Assembly: GCF_008079445.1 (NCBI RefSeq)
Contig: NZ_VRYH01000002.1
Location: 124,001-188,000, forward strand
Reading direction: 5' to 3'
Source of the DNA: Aidingimonas lacisalsi
Lineage (GTDB): Bacteria; Pseudomonadota; Gammaproteobacteria; Pseudomonadales; Halomonadaceae
Length of the DNA: 64,000 nt
Within the stretch, counting starts at the first letter, position 1. The number at the start of each line of letters is the position of its first letter. Below the pieces are notes generated by a model. The model was given only the letters and a program-made list of their open reading frames with translations, was not told the DNA's origin and did no database searches. The position numbers and the translations under genes were made by a program. Below, one piece after another: positions 47,929 to 58,226 of the stretch.

Positions 47929-49218
47929 TTAAAATGATCGGCCAAGCAGTTCCGGCAACTGTTCAGTGAGCTTGTCCTGCGGAAGGCTCACTTGCTCGCG
48001 ATCGTTGCGCAGAAACTTGATGGTGACCATGTCGTTGGCAATCTCTTCCTCTCCGAGTAGCAAAGCGAGTTGTGCTCCACTCCTGTCGGCTTTCTTGATC
48101 TGGCTCCTGAAACCGCCACCGCCGCAATGGACTTGCAGACGGATCCCGGGAAGGGCGTTGCGCAGCGTTTCCCCAAGCTGCAGGGTCGTGCCGTGGATCT
48201 GCTCACCTTGGCCAACGATATAAACATCGAGACCGGGCTGGGCATCATCGGGTATCACATCGAGTGTTTCGAGCAGTAGAATCAGCCGTTCCATCCCCAT
48301 GGCAAAGCCGACGGCTGGCGTCGGCTTGCCACCGAGCTGTTCGACCAGCCCATCGTAACGACCACCAGCACAGACGGTGCCCTGGCTACCCAACGCATCG
48401 GTGGTCCACTCGAACACGGTACGAGAATAGTAGTCCAACCCACGGACCAGGCGGGGGTTGATGCGATACTCGATACCAACCGAGTCGAGCAGTGTGGTCA
48501 ATTGCTCGAAGTGCTCGCGTGATTCATCGTCGAGATGATCCATCAACCTCGGTGCATCGGCCAAGATGGGGGCCATGTCAGGATTCTTGGAGTCGAGAAT
48601 CCGCATCGGGTTGGTGGATAGCCGACGGCTTGAGTCCTCATCGAGCACATCCCGATGTTGCTCGAAATAGGTGACCAGTGTCTCGCGATAGGCAGCACGT
48701 GCGGCACTGGAACCGAGTGAGTTGAGCTCCAGCGTGACGTGCTCGTTCAACCCCAGGCGTCGCCACAGCCTGGCCGTCAACAGGATGACCTCGGCGTCGA
48801 TATCCGGCCCTTCCAAACCGTAAGCCTCGACACCGACTTGATGGAACTGTCGGTACCGCCCCTTCTGGGGACGTTCGTGGCGAAACATCGGCCCCTGGTA
48901 CCAGAGACGCTGCGTCTGGTTGTGCAGCAGACCATTTTCCATGGCGGCACGCACGCAACTGGCGGTGCCCTCCGGACGCAGAGTCAAGCTGTCGCCGTTA
49001 CGATCATTGAAGGTATACATCTCCTTCTCGACGATATCAGTCACCTCGCCGATGGAGCGTGCGAACAAAGCGGTCTGTTCCAGAATCGGGGTACGGATTT
49101 CGGCGTAGCCGTAGGTTTCCATCAATGCCCGTACACACGACTCTACGTACTGCCATACGGGTGACTGTTCTGGCAGTAGGTCGTTCATGCCACGAATGGC
49201 CTGAATTTTCTTGCTCAA
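47929..49218 (-). CDS. hisS: Histidyl-tRNA synthetase
   Basis: 429 residues, TTG start at 49218 with AAGGAG upstream (first residues [16 protein letters not shown]). Class II motif 2 ([17 protein letters not shown]), the His-specific [15 protein letters not shown] and motif 3 (GFAMGMERL) are all present. The C-terminal anticodon-binding domain is complete. It lies 27 bp after ispG. Confidence 0.96.
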   Translation of the reverse strand: MSKKIQAIRGMNDLLPEQSPVWQYVESCVRALMETYGYAEIRTPILEQTALFARSIGEVTDIVEKEMYTFNDRNGDSLTLRPEGTASCVRAAMENGLLHNQTQRLWYQGPMFRHERPQKGRYRQFHQVGVEAYGLEGPDIDAEVILLTARLWRRLGLNEHVTLELNSLGSSAARAAYRETLVTYFEQHRDVLDEDSSRRLSTNPMRILDSKNPDMAPILADAPRLMDHLDDESREHFEQLTTLLDSVGIEYRINPRLVRGLDYYSRTVFEWTTDALGSQGTVCAGGRYDGLVEQLGGKPTPAVGFAMGMERLILLLETLDVIPDDAQPGLDVYIVGQGEQIHGTTLQLGETLRNALPGIRLQVHCGGGGFRSQIKKADRSGAQLALLLGEEEIANDMVTIKFLRNDREQVSLPQDKLTEQLPELLGRSF

Positions 49219-49245
49219 GTCGTACTCCTTGGTCCATCGCTGCGG

Positions 49246-50361
49246 TCAGTCGCCGCGAGCGATCACATCCTGTTCGGCCTGCTGTTTCTCACGCACCTTT
49301 TGACGAATCAGCGCTTCGAGGTCGTCGACCAGATGGTCGTTACGCAATTTGGAAGCCGGTTTGCCATCAATGTACACCAGGTTGTTGGGGTCACCGCCAG
49401 TCAATCCCATGTCAGCTTCCTTCGCTTCACCGGGGCCATTGACGACACACCCGATGACGGCCACGTTGAGTGGTGTCATGACATCCTCAAGCCGTTCTTC
49501 CAGAGCGTTCATGGTATCGATGACATCGAAGTTCTGGCGCGAACAACTTGGGCACGCAATGAAATTGATACCCTTGGAGCGAAGCCCAAGACTCTTGAGC
49601 ATGTCATAGCCGACTTTGATTTCTTCGACCGGGTCTGCAGCCAGCGACACGCGAATGGTATCGCCAATGCCTTCCATCAACAGGATGCCCAGCCCGATCG
49701 ACGACTTGACCGTACCGGAACGCAGGCCGCCGGCTTCGGTGATGCCTAGATGCAGGGGTTGTTCGATCTGGGTGGCGAGTTGTCGATAGGCTGCCACCGC
49801 CATGAACACGTCGCTGGCCTTGACGCTGACCTTGAAGTCCGGGAAATCCAACCGGTCGAGATGGTCGATATGCCGCATGGCGGATTCGACCAGAGCTTCC
49901 GGCGTCGGTTCGCCGTATTTCTTCTGCAGGTCCTTCTCCAGCGAGCCGGCATTGACCCCGATACGAATCGGGATGCCATTGTCGCGGGCTGCTGATACAA
50001 CGGCCTGGACCCGGTCTTCGCGTCCGATGTTTCCGGGGTTGATGCGTAGGCAGTCGACACCGAGTTCGGCGACCCGCAAGGCGATGCGGTAGTCGAAGTG
50101 AATGTCGGCAACCAGAGGAACCGACACCTCACGTTTGATGCGGCCAAAGGCCTCGGCAGCATCCATTGTCGGGACGGAGACGCGCACGATGTCGGCGCCC
50201 ACGTCCTGCAGTTGGCGTACCTGCGCTACGGTCGCGTCGACATCCAGCGTATCGGTATTGGTCATGCTCTGCACGGCGATGGGGGCGCCTCCCCCCACGG
50301 GGACTGAGCCCACATGAATCTGGCGTGATTGCCGCCGTGTTATGGGAGATGAAGCGTGCAT
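49246..50361 (-). CDS. ispG: HMBPP synthase IspG
   Basis: 371 residues from ATG 50361 (MHASSP). N-terminal TIM barrel with QSMTNTDT and the C-terminal 4Fe-4S domain with CPSCSRQ and [10 protein letters not shown]. It makes HMBPP in the MEP isoprenoid pathway. It needs Fe-S clusters, which matters given the reduced isc locus about 4 kb upstream. It lies 25 bp from rodZ. Confidence 0.96.
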   Translation of the reverse strand: MHASSPITRRQSRQIHVGSVPVGGGAPIAVQSMTNTDTLDVDATVAQVRQLQDVGADIVRVSVPTMDAAEAFGRIKREVSVPLVADIHFDYRIALRVAELGVDCLRINPGNIGREDRVQAVVSAARDNGIPIRIGVNAGSLEKDLQKKYGEPTPEALVESAMRHIDHLDRLDFPDFKVSVKASDVFMAVAAYRQLATQIEQPLHLGITEAGGLRSGTVKSSIGLGILLMEGIGDTIRVSLAADPVEEIKVGYDMLKSLGLRSKGINFIACPSCSRQNFDVIDTMNALEERLEDVMTPLNVAVIGCVVNGPGEAKEADMGLTGGDPNNLVYIDGKPASKLRNDHLVDDLEALIRQKVREKQQAEQDVIARGD

Positions 50362-50386
50362 ATTGCCTCTGACTCGAAATTCGGAA

Positions 50387-51472
50387 TCATTCTCCGAGGG
50401 TGAACCGCGCCACGTTGTTGCTACCCGTGCGTTCCTCGAGATCGATAGCTTCGCCTGAGTAGCGTAACTCAACGCCACTGGCATTGCCGATGGTCATGCG
50501 AAACGGCGGCTCGCCTTCGGCCGTGGCTTGGCTTCCTGCCTCCTGGAGACCAAAGAAGACGCGCTCATCATTGGCATCGAAAATTTCGGTCCAGGATTCT
50601 TCATTGAAGGTGAGTTCGATTCGACCAGGATCGCTTTCCTGGGTCGCTTCGGCATCGTTCTCAGTGACGGCCGACGTATCGACGTCATCCTGCGAGCTAC
50701 CATCGTCGTCAACCATCGTATCAGGATCTTCTGACGATAAATTGACATCGCTGCCACTGGTAACTTGTTCGGCGTCGGTGTCGTCATTCGTATCCGCTGT
50801 CTCACCAGAGCGAGTGGCACCGTCGTCCTCTGCCGCGTTGTCTACGGACTCGGGTGTGTCTGACAAGTTCCCGTTTTGCTCATCGACGAAACCCATGTCA
50901 TCGTCTTCTTCGGGCAAGGGTGGCAGGTCCTCGTTGCCGGCGTTCTCACTGTCTATCGATGCCTCGTCGGGAACCGCTTCGTCCGAATCGCTATCCATCG
51001 TGTCTACAGCAACGGGTTCGCTATCGTTCAACCCCAGTAGATCATTGCCGCTGCGGCTTTGCCACCAAAGTAGGGTCAGACCGATAAGACCGACGATGAC
51101 AAGCACTGTCACCAGTTTGAATAACCAGGCACCCACACGGGAAGGTGGTTTGGTGACATGGACCGGTGTGACTTTCTGTTCGTTGTCCAGTGTGCCGAAA
51201 CGGGCATTGTACGACGCTATGATCGGCTGTTCGCTGATGCCTAGCAAGTGAGCGTAGGCACGCAGATAACCGCGACGATACGTTGCCACGGGCACTTCAT
51301 CGTAGTTATCGTTTTCCAACCCCCTGACGACTGCCGGACGCAGGTTCAGGGACGAGGCAACCTCTTCCTGTGAAAGGCCCTGAGCATCACGTTCACGCTG
51401 CAGCAGCTCGCCCGGAGACGTTTGGGGAGCCAGGTCAGCGTCGGGGTCGTCGTAGTAATGTGTTTCGCTCAT
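50387..51472 (-). CDS. rodZ: Cell-shape protein RodZ, with acidic linker
   Basis: 361 residues: Cro/C1-type helix-turn-helix (about 22-80), a membrane helix (about 113-137), a linker (about 148-278) rich in Asp, Glu and Ser with no Lys, and a C-terminal DUF4115 domain (about 280-361). RodZ binds MreB in the cytosol and cell-wall enzymes outside. The linker is in the periplasm and its acidity fits a high-salt exterior. The pilW-rodZ-ispG order is conserved. Confidence 0.92.
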   Translation of the reverse strand: MSETHYYDDPDADLAPQTSPGELLQRERDAQGLSQEEVASSLNLRPAVVRGLENDNYDEVPVATYRRGYLRAYAHLLGISEQPIIASYNARFGTLDNEQKVTPVHVTKPPSRVGAWLFKLVTVLVIVGLIGLTLLWWQSRSGNDLLGLNDSEPVAVDTMDSDSDEAVPDEASIDSENAGNEDLPPLPEEDDDMGFVDEQNGNLSDTPESVDNAAEDDGATRSGETADTNDDTDAEQVTSGSDVNLSSEDPDTMVDDDGSSQDDVDTSAVTENDAEATQESDPGRIELTFNEESWTEIFDANDERVFFGLQEAGSQATAEGEPPFRMTIGNASGVELRYSGEAIDLEERTGSNNVARFTLGE

Positions 51473-51500
51473 GACTGAGCATCCTTAATTCTGGCTTCGA

Positions 51501-52265
51501 TTATTCAGAATCGCCCTGGGTCGTCTGTCGTGACTTGTCACCGTTGATCGACATCGAGGCGCTTGTCCTGTTATCGGCAACGTCACTGATTTGCTCCAGC
51601 GCCTCGGGGCTACTCCCAGTCAACTGCAGATAATATTGCCATTGCGCCATCGCCTTATCACGATGGCCTTCGGCCTGTTCAAGTCCGGCCAAGATTCGGT
51701 AACTGTTCGCCAGGCGTGGGTTGATCGCTTGCGCTCGAGCGAGGCTTTGACGAGCACCGGCGATGTTGCCAAGCTTGAACTGGCATTTCCCCAGGTTGGC
51801 GAACAGCCGATCCCGGTGGACGTACTCCGTATCGGAGGTCGCCTTTTCCAGTTGCTGACAGGCTTCCTCGATGCGGCCTTGCTCGTAAAGGAAAGCCGCA
51901 TAATTGTTGCGGGCCTGTGTATGGCCGGCATCCACACTCAGCGCTTGCTGGAAATACTCGCTGGCCAGGGCCGCTTCTCCCTGACGCTGATAGACGATGG
52001 CCATTGCCTGCAACGCTTCAGGATCATTCGGCGCTATTTCCAGGGCATGATCGAGCGCTTGAAAGGCGCGACGGTTACTATGTTGCTCCAGATACGCGAT
52101 ACCCAACCGGGTGTAGGCATCCGCAGGGGGCAAGCTCGTGTCGTCAGGAGTACTGGAAGACGACAACTGGGTGTTGGCACATCCGGTGAGCCAGGCCACG
52201 CTCAGTAGAGCAACCAGGCACGATGGCGAGGGAATGGAATCTGGCAGGCCTTGGCGACGGATCAT
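51501..52265 (-). CDS. pilW: Type IV pilus biogenesis/stability lipoprotein PilW/PilF
   Basis: 254 residues from ATG 52265 (AGAGGA upstream). Signal peptide and lipobox (LTGC), then about five TPR repeats (residues 45-230). PilW/PilF helps the PilQ secretin multimerise at the outer membrane. No other pilus genes are here; the position between rlmN and rodZ is standard. Confidence 0.92.
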   Translation of the reverse strand: MIRRQGLPDSIPSPSCLVALLSVAWLTGCANTQLSSSSTPDDTSLPPADAYTRLGIAYLEQHSNRRAFQALDHALEIAPNDPEALQAMAIVYQRQGEAALASEYFQQALSVDAGHTQARNNYAAFLYEQGRIEEACQQLEKATSDTEYVHRDRLFANLGKCQFKLGNIAGARQSLARAQAINPRLANSYRILAGLEQAEGHRDKAMAQWQYYLQLTGSSPEALEQISDVADNRTSASMSINGDKSRQTTQGDSE

Positions 52266-52413
52266 GAAGTCCTCTTGACGCATGATGATGCCCCACGATG
52301 CCCGATAACAGACTGGCCGAACGACGTGCAGTCACCTGATGATCGCAGCAACGGTTTGAAAAGCTTACCCATCAAAGCGCTGTGTCCACGTGAAGTCAAG
52401 GTTGTACACAAGG

Positions 52414-53541
52414 TTAATCGGCATCGATCTGGATCGATTGGATATAACGCTCATGACGACGTGTACGGTCCTTGACGCGTCCCACCAGTTGTCCGCATGC
52501 GGCATCGATGTCGTCGCCTCGCGTGGTACGCACGGGTGCCGTGTAGCCAAGCTCGTAGAGCCATTGCTGGAAACGCATGGTCTGGTTCCGCGATGGCTTC
52601 TCATAACCGGAATGCGGGAACGGGTTGAAGGGAATCAGGTTGATCTTGCATGGCAATCCGTCGAGTATCGACGCCAGTTGCTCGGCATGTTCGCGCTGGT
52701 CGTTGATATCCTTGATCAACGTATACTCGATGGTGATCATGCGAGTGTCGCTGCACTTGGCCAGATAACCCCGGCAGGCATCGAGCAGGCTGTCGATGTT
52801 GTACTTGCGGTTGAGCGGCACCAGCTCGTTGCGTAATTCGTCATTGGCCGCATGTAAGGAGATGGCCAGGCTGACGTCGAGCTCGTCACCCAGTCGCTCG
52901 ATCATGGGAACGACGCCGGACGTCGATAATGTGACGCGACGTTTGGAGAGGCCGTAGCCATCGTCATCAAGCATCAGCTTCATGGCCGGGACGACGTTGT
53001 CATAGTTCATCAACGGTTCACCCATCCCCATCATGACCACATTGGTAACGGCCCGGTTGCTGGTGTCGCGTCGTGGTCCCGCGCTTCGACTGGCGACCCA
53101 TACCTGCCCAATGATTTCAGCGGCGGTCAGGTTGCGCTGGAATCCCTGTTTCCCAGTGGAGCAGAAACTGCAGTCCAGGGAGCACCCGACTTGCGAGGAG
53201 ACGCAAAGGGTCCGCCGCTTACCGCCTTCGGCGGGGATCAGTACGGTTTCTACGTAACTGCCGTCTTCGACTTCGAGCACCCACTTGCGAGTGCCATCGC
53301 TGGAACTGCCTTCATAGATGACACCCGGACTCCGCACCTCGGCGACCTCGGCCAGCTTGGCGCGCAGTGCCTTGGATAAATTGGTCATGGCGTCGAAATC
53401 GTCACACCCTTCATTGTGGATCCACTTCATGACCTGGGCTGCACGGAACTTCTTTTCACCGATGGAAACGAAAAACGCTTCCATCTGTTCGCGTGACAGG
53501 CCGAGCAAATTGGTACGAGACATGTCGGTGTTGGCAGTCAT
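52414..53541 (-). CDS. rlmN: Dual-specificity rRNA/tRNA adenine C2 methyltransferase
   Basis: 375 residues. The radical-SAM motif [11 protein letters not shown], a conserved Cys near the C-terminus (AACGQLVGR) and the intermediate-forming Cys region are present. RlmN methylates A2503 of 23S rRNA and A37 of some tRNAs. Two in-frame starts (53541, 53523) are possible; neither has a good ribosome site. A 4Fe-4S enzyme, so it depends on the isc system. Confidence 0.96.
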   Translation of the reverse strand: MTANTDMSRTNLLGLSREQMEAFFVSIGEKKFRAAQVMKWIHNEGCDDFDAMTNLSKALRAKLAEVAEVRSPGVIYEGSSSDGTRKWVLEVEDGSYVETVLIPAEGGKRRTLCVSSQVGCSLDCSFCSTGKQGFQRNLTAAEIIGQVWVASRSAGPRRDTSNRAVTNVVMMGMGEPLMNYDNVVPAMKLMLDDDGYGLSKRRVTLSTSGVVPMIERLGDELDVSLAISLHAANDELRNELVPLNRKYNIDSLLDACRGYLAKCSDTRMITIEYTLIKDINDQREHAEQLASILDGLPCKINLIPFNPFPHSGYEKPSRNQTMRFQQWLYELGYTAPVRTTRGDDIDAACGQLVGRVKDRTRRHERYIQSIQIDAD

Positions 53542-53602
53542 GGCAGGCGTCGCGCGTCAGTGGGACGTGACGCGGGAGTGTCGGCTCCCGCGTGGCAAAC
53601 GA

Positions 53603-54031
53603 TCAGGTGCGCGGGCATATCTCGTCATCGGAGAAGAAATAGGCCACTTCGCGCTCGGCGGAAGCACTGGAGTCGCTACCGTGTACCGCATTGGCATCAA
53701 TGGTTTCGGCATAGTCTGCACGCAGCGTGCCAGCAGCGGCTTCCTTGGGGTTGGTTGCCCCCATCAATTCGCGATTCCTGGCGATCGCATCTTCCCCTTC
53801 GAGCACCTGAACGACCACCGGACCGGATGTCATGAAGCCTACCAAGTCAGCAAAAAACGGACGCTCCTTGTGCTCGGCATAGAAGCCTTCAGCCTGCTCG
53901 CGGGAGAGGTGAATCATTTTGGCTGCAACGACGTTCAGGCCGGTTTTCTCGATGCGCGCGATGATTTCACCGATAACATTCTTGGCAACGGCATCGGGCT
54001 TGATGATGGACAGGGTGCGCTCATTGGCCAT
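53603..54031 (-). CDS. ndk: Nucleoside diphosphate kinase
   Basis: 142 residues from ATG 54031 ([14 protein letters not shown]). The active-site His is in NAVHGSDS. It balances nucleoside triphosphate pools. A possible promoter at 54196-54225 would give a leader of about 155 bases with a strong hairpin. The gene normally follows the isc operon, as it does here. Confidence 0.97.
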   Translation of the reverse strand: MANERTLSIIKPDAVAKNVIGEIIARIEKTGLNVVAAKMIHLSREQAEGFYAEHKERPFFADLVGFMTSGPVVVQVLEGEDAIARNRELMGATNPKEAAAGTLRADYAETIDANAVHGSDSSASAEREVAYFFSDDEICPRT

Positions 54032-54086
54032 TTGGCGTGTCTCCATGAGAGGTTGGTAAGGTATTGATAGGTAGCCGTATGATGTC

Positions 54087-54132
54087 GCGCCGCCCGGGGC
54101 CGGCCTCGATGTCGCGAGCCCCGTAGCGGCGC
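54087..54132 (-). other. GC-rich hairpin in the ndk leader
   Basis: Outer stem GCGCCGC with GCGGCGC (7 bp), then GGGGC with GCCCC (5 bp), then an inner CTCG/CGAG with a 6-base loop. About 56 bases separate it from the ndk ATG. No T-tract follows. Confidence 0.5.
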
Positions 54133-54195
54133 GTCAGTAACCTGGCACGACCGTCGCTTTCCCACTCCGCGACTCGCCGGGCCGAATAACCGATG

Positions 54196-54225
54196 AGTAT
54201 AACGCTTCCGGTGGCAGCGGGACAA
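54196..54225 (-). promoter_or_regulatory. Likely ndk promoter
   Basis: Minus-strand TTGTCC (54220-54225) and TATACT (54196-54201) with an 18 bp spacer, in the gap after iscA. Confidence 0.5.
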
Positions 54226-54241
54226 ACACGCTACACCACAT

Positions 54242-54568
54242 TCAAACGCTAAAGCTTTCCCCGCAGCCGCATTCATCCTTGACATTGGGGTTATTGAAAC
54301 GGAAGAACCGATTGAGGCCTTCCGATACATAATCGACTTCACTACCATCCAGCATGTCTAGTGCGTCAGGTGCGACAAAGACCTGGACGCCATGTTCTTC
54401 GAATGAGACATCATTGGCGGCGGCTTCGTCGGCGAAATCGAGGACGTAACTGTACCCGGAGCAGCCGCTGGGCTTGACCGATACACGCAGGCCAAGACCG
54501 TATCCACGCTCATCTAGCACCTGGCGAATCTGATTGGCGGCAGCGGGGGTTATGGAAAGTTGCGCCAT
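54242..54568 (-). CDS. iscA: A-type Fe-S carrier IscA
   Basis: 108 residues from ATG 54568 (GGAGG upstream). The three ligand cysteines are C36 (SGCSGYS), C100 and C102 (ECGCGES). A-type carriers pass iron or clusters to target enzymes. It follows iscS directly; no iscU lies between them, and no hscB, hscA, fdx or iscX follows. Confidence 0.93.
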   Translation of the reverse strand: MAQLSITPAAANQIRQVLDERGYGLGLRVSVKPSGCSGYSYVLDFADEAAANDVSFEEHGVQVFVAPDALDMLDGSEVDYVSEGLNRFFRFNNPNVKDECGCGESFSV

Positions 54569-54609
54569 GGAGTTAGCCTCCTGCGTTGAGTTGAATGGCA
54601 AGTGTACCG

Positions 54610-55758
54610 TCATTGCCGCAAGGCGTTCACGGCTTGGCGGAGCTCATCGACTGCCGTGTCAATGTCATCCTGAGTGGTGAAACGGCCGAAACTGAATCGT
54701 AGCGACGAGAGCGCGCGGCGGCGCGGCACACCAATTTCCTTCAATACATAGGATGGTTCAACACTGGCTGAATTGCAGGCCGATCCCGTCGAGATAGCCA
54801 GCCGACGCAACGCCATCAACAAGGATTCTCCATCCACATCTTCGAAGGCCAGGTTGACGATGTTGGGGACAGCCACTCGGGTATCGGTATTGCGATATAA
54901 ACCATCCAGTTCACCGAGTCCGTCGAGAAAACGCGAACACAGTGCTTGCGTGTGAGCGCGATCATTGGCGAGCTCGCGCGTTGCCAAACCAAAAGCTTCC
55001 CCCATGCCGACTATCTGGTGAGTAGGCAGTGTGCCGGATCGCATGCCGCGCTCATGCCCACCGCCATGTATCAGCGCTTCCAGTCGGATATCCGGATGGC
55101 GGCGGACATACAATGCACCGATACCCTTGGGACCATACACCTTGTGCGCCGAGAGCGACATCAGATCGATTCCCATGGTCGCTACATCGAGGTCAATCTT
55201 GCCGGCACCTTGTGCAGCATCCACGTGCACGGCGGCACCATGGGCATGGGCAACCTCGGCCAGTGCCGGTAGATCATGAATGCTCCCCAGTTCATTGTTG
55301 ACCGCCATCAGGGAGATCAGCACGGTATCATCGCGGAGTGCGTCGGCAAGTTGGGATGGCGTGACCCGACCATCGCGGCCGGGTGTCAGCCAGGTGACGT
55401 CGAACCCTTCCGCTTCGAGGACTCTGGCGGTATCGACAACGGCTTTATGCTCAGTGGTCGACGTTACCAAATGGCGACCCTTGTCCCGATTGGCGCGCAT
55501 GAAGCCAATCAGTGCCAGGTTATCTGCCTCTGTGGCACCACTGGTCCAGACGATCTCTCTGGGATCGGCTCCAATCAGATCGGCCACCTGGCGTCGCGCC
55601 CCCTCGACGGCTTGCTCAGCGAGCCAGCCTGGCATATGACTGCGTGATGCCGGATTGGCAAAGGTGCCATCCTGCGTCAGATACCGGCTCATTATGTCGG
55701 CAACGCGGGAGTCGACCGGTGTGGTGGCAGCGTAATCCAGATAAATGGGCGCGTTCAT
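54610..55758 (-). CDS. iscS: Cysteine desulfurase IscS, lacking the C-terminal tail
   Basis: 382 residues against 404 for E. coli IscS. PLP Lys K206 (SAHKVYG) and active Cys C328 (GSACNSAS) keep the E. coli numbering, and the chain ends right after LRQAVNALRQ. The missing about 20 residues are the tail that contacts IscU in E. coli. It supplies persulfide sulfur for Fe-S clusters and tRNA thiolation. It sits between iscR and iscA with no iscU. Confidence 0.93.
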   Translation of the reverse strand: MNAPIYLDYAATTPVDSRVADIMSRYLTQDGTFANPASRSHMPGWLAEQAVEGARRQVADLIGADPREIVWTSGATEADNLALIGFMRANRDKGRHLVTSTTEHKAVVDTARVLEAEGFDVTWLTPGRDGRVTPSQLADALRDDTVLISLMAVNNELGSIHDLPALAEVAHAHGAAVHVDAAQGAGKIDLDVATMGIDLMSLSAHKVYGPKGIGALYVRRHPDIRLEALIHGGGHERGMRSGTLPTHQIVGMGEAFGLATRELANDRAHTQALCSRFLDGLGELDGLYRNTDTRVAVPNIVNLAFEDVDGESLLMALRRLAISTGSACNSASVEPSYVLKEIGVPRRRALSSLRFSFGRFTTQDDIDTAVDELRQAVNALRQ

Positions 55759-55823
55759 GAGTCCTTTGACCAGTCTCGGTACATGAGAATTCCGCCAAGG
55801 AATCCTCGTCAGTCGGCAGTGGT

Positions 55824-56294
55824 TTACGGTGACGAGACAGCGATGGTGTCACTGTCTGAATGGCGTCGCTGACGTTCGGCAATGCGCTGTACTTCATTGC
55901 GTTCGATGAGCTCACCCAGGGTAATGCCATCAAGATAACCGTGTATCTCGCGTGACAGGTCACACCACAAATGGTGCGTCAGACAGGTATTGCCTGTCTG
56001 GCAGTCCGACATCCCCTGGCAACGAGTGGCATCGACCGATTCATTGACGGCGTCGATGATGCGAGCGACGGATATGACACTCGCATCATGAGCCAGCAAG
56101 TAGCCGCCACCCGGTCCCCTGACGCTATTGACCAGGCTCGAACGACGCAGTCGGGCGAAAAGCTGCTCCAGATACGATAATGAAATGTCCTGACGCCGCG
56201 AAATATCAGCCAGGCTGATCGGCCCATGGGCGGTATGCAGGGCAAGATCAAGCATGGCAGTGACGGCGTAGCGTCCTTTGGTCGTCAAGCGCAT
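55824..56294 (-). CDS. iscR: Fe-S-sensing regulator IscR
   Basis: 156 residues: Rrf2 winged helix ([18 protein letters not shown]) and the 2Fe-2S ligands C92, C98, C104 and H107, numbered as in E. coli. With a cluster it represses its own operon. A site resembling a type 1 IscR box overlaps the promoter upstream (56374-56398). Confidence 0.95.
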   Translation of the reverse strand: MRLTTKGRYAVTAMLDLALHTAHGPISLADISRRQDISLSYLEQLFARLRRSSLVNSVRGPGGGYLLAHDASVISVARIIDAVNESVDATRCQGMSDCQTGNTCLTHHLWCDLSREIHGYLDGITLGELIERNEVQRIAERQRRHSDSDTIAVSSP

Positions 56295-56364
56295 AAACGA
56301 AGCATCGCCAGCTGCGGGTTCCTGAGAGTCTGGTGGATAGAGTCACGACACCGATAGTGGCTTC

Positions 56365-56394
56365 ATTATGGGGAAACCCTAGTGTTTTGGTCAA
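56365..56394 (-). promoter_or_regulatory. iscR promoter
   Basis: Minus-strand TTGACC (56389-56394) and CATAAT (56365-56370) with an 18 bp spacer, about 70 bp upstream of iscR. Confidence 0.6.
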
Positions 56395-56398
56395 CAAT
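56374..56398 (-). promoter_or_regulatory. Type 1 IscR binding site
   Basis: The 25-base site agrees with about 20 positions of the published type 1 consensus, including the central AC-AAAAC-A-T core. It spans the -35 box and spacer, the usual place for repression. Confidence 0.55.
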
Positions 56399-56424
56399 AT
56401 GACGACTCTTCGTGACGTGGCGGC

Positions 56425-57294
56425 CTACCGCGAGTTCTCGCTTTCATCCTGCTGCGATGGTGAGGCGGTGTCCGATGAGTCCGCATCCTCCTCCGGTGGA
56501 GGGCAGCAACTATCGACATCGTCAAGGATCTCGGCGAAATCCTCATCGCGGAGTTCCGGTAACTGGTCGTCACGGTAGCTGCCGTCGAGGCGACGAAGTG
56601 TCGAGCACATTTGTTCGATGCGCTCGTCTACGGCATGCATGTGGTCGAGCATTGCCTGGAATGAACGCGCGACCGGGTCGGGCATATCCTGGCTGATACC
56701 GTAGGCATCGAACCCGAACTTGCGACGCATGGCTTCACGCCGCTCGGGGTCGAACGACGGCGACTCCTCCGTATCCGGCTCTTCTCGCTTGACGATCTTG
56801 CCGGGGATACCCACGACCGTTGCGCCTTCGGGAACGGCCTTGGTGATGACGGCATTGGAGCCGATCTTGGCACCGGTTCCCACGGTGAACGGGCCGAGAA
56901 TCTTGGCGCCGGCGCCGACGATGACACCATCCTCGAGGGTCGGATGTCGCTTGCCCTGACTCCAGCTAGTGCCGCCTAGTGTCACTCCCTGATAGAGAGT
57001 CACGTCATCGCCGACTTCAGCGGTTTCGCCGATCACGACGCCCATGCCGTGATCGATGAAGAAACGACGGCCGATTTTGGCACCGGGGTGGATCTCGATA
57101 CCGGTCAACCAACGAAAAATCGAGGAAAGCGTTTTCGCCAGCCACTTGCAGTTTTTCTGCCACAACCAATGACTCAGACGGTGGGCCAGCAAAGCGTGCA
57201 ACCCCGGGTAATTGGTCAGCACTTCCAGGAAGTTGCGGGCCGCCGGGTCTCGGGCGAATACGCTATTGATATCTTCTCGCAGGCGGCGAAACAT
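56425..57294 (-). CDS. cysE: Serine acetyltransferase with acidic C-terminal extension
   Basis: 289 residues from ATG 57294 (MFRRLREDI). The left-handed beta-helix repeats ([45 protein letters not shown]) and the catalytic His-Asp region are complete. It makes O-acetylserine for cysteine synthesis. It is of the short NifP/EpsC-like type, but after about residue 185 a helical tail ends in a Glu/Asp/Ser-rich run with a Cys pair. It lies just before iscR, supplying cysteine to the desulfurase, as in Azotobacter. Confidence 0.93.
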   Translation of the reverse strand: MFRRLREDINSVFARDPAARNFLEVLTNYPGLHALLAHRLSHWLWQKNCKWLAKTLSSIFRWLTGIEIHPGAKIGRRFFIDHGMGVVIGETAEVGDDVTLYQGVTLGGTSWSQGKRHPTLEDGVIVGAGAKILGPFTVGTGAKIGSNAVITKAVPEGATVVGIPGKIVKREEPDTEESPSFDPERREAMRRKFGFDAYGISQDMPDPVARSFQAMLDHMHAVDERIEQMCSTLRRLDGSYRDDQLPELRDEDFAEILDDVDSCCPPPEEDADSSDTASPSQQDESENSR

Positions 57295-57440
57295 GCAGCT
57301 GTCCTTTACTCCGTGAGAATGGCGACATGCGCAGGCATTGCGCATAGGGAATACCATTATTGGGGCGTGATGTCACGGCTGCAAGGAACGACGTATCGCG
57401 ATCGGCACAAGGCTAGCCGAGTAGCCCGTGACGATAGAGG

Positions 57441-58226
57441 TCATGATGTCTTGTCGTGGTTATCGCCTGCTCGTTTCTGGGTTGCCGTCAATATGCCACG
57501 CAGGATGTTGAGCTCGAGCCGGTCCAGGCGTGTGCGTTGATAGAGACGCCTCAGTCGCGCCATCAATTGACGCGGTGTTGCGGGATCGTGAAAACCAATG
57601 TCGATCAGCGTCTGCTCGAGATGAGAGAAGTAATGTTCCAATTCGTCGTGAGTGGCGAGAGGTTCTTCCGTGTCGACAGTCAACGTGTTCTCGACGGGGG
57701 CGCTGGTTTCGCTGGTACCTGCGCTCTCCAGCATCAAGCACGCCATTCTGCACTCATAAGCCAGGACCTGAACGGCGGCAGCCAGGTTCAATGAAGCAAA
57801 GTCCGGGTTGGTCGGGATATGCACATGCGCATGACAGCGCTGCAATTCGGCATTGCTCAATCCGGTATCCTCGCGTCCGAAGACCAAGGCAAGGCGCGCG
57901 TCGGGAGACGAGAGTTCCGATGACAAACGCTCGCTCAGTTGACGGGGCGTCAGCATTGGCCAAGGTAGTGTGCGCGAGCGAGCGCTGGCACCGACAACCA
58001 GGCGGCAGTCGCCGACAGCATCGCCGAGATCGTCGTGAACGCTAATGGTGTCGAGCAGGGAGTCGGCTCCAGAGGCGCGCGCGTACGCCTCCGAGTCGTG
58101 AGGGTTGCAGCGCGGAGCCACCAGCGTGAGGGTAGCCAGCCCCATGTTGCACATGGCTCGCGCGACACCTCCAACATTGCCGGGGTGACTGGTGCCGACC
58201 AATACGATGCGAATCTGTCCGAGCAT
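57441..58226 (-). CDS. trmJ: tRNA Cm32/Um32 methyltransferase TrmJ
   Basis: 261 residues from ATG 58226 (MLGQIRIVLVGTSHPGN). SPOUT-fold knot motifs: GTSHPGNVGGVARAM, LVFGREDTGLSN and the PTNPDFASLNLAAAVQVL stretch. It 2'-O-methylates position 32 of tRNAs. It is divergent from suhB, the standard order. Confidence 0.95.
   Translation of the reverse strand: MLGQIRIVLVGTSHPGNVGGVARAMCNMGLATLTLVAPRCNPHDSEAYARASGADSLLDTISVHDDLGDAVGDCRLVVGASARSRTLPWPMLTPRQLSERLSSELSSPDARLALVFGREDTGLSNAELQRCHAHVHIPTNPDFASLNLAAAVQVLAYECRMACLMLESAGTSETSAPVENTLTVDTEEPLATHDELEHYFSHLEQTLIDIGFHDPATPRQLMARLRRLYQRTRLDRLELNILRGILTATQKRAGDNHDKTS

Noticed and set aside
50484-51251. 255-codon frame opposite rodZ
   Set aside because: Ser-rich translation arising from the acidic Asp/Glu/Ser linker of rodZ read backwards.
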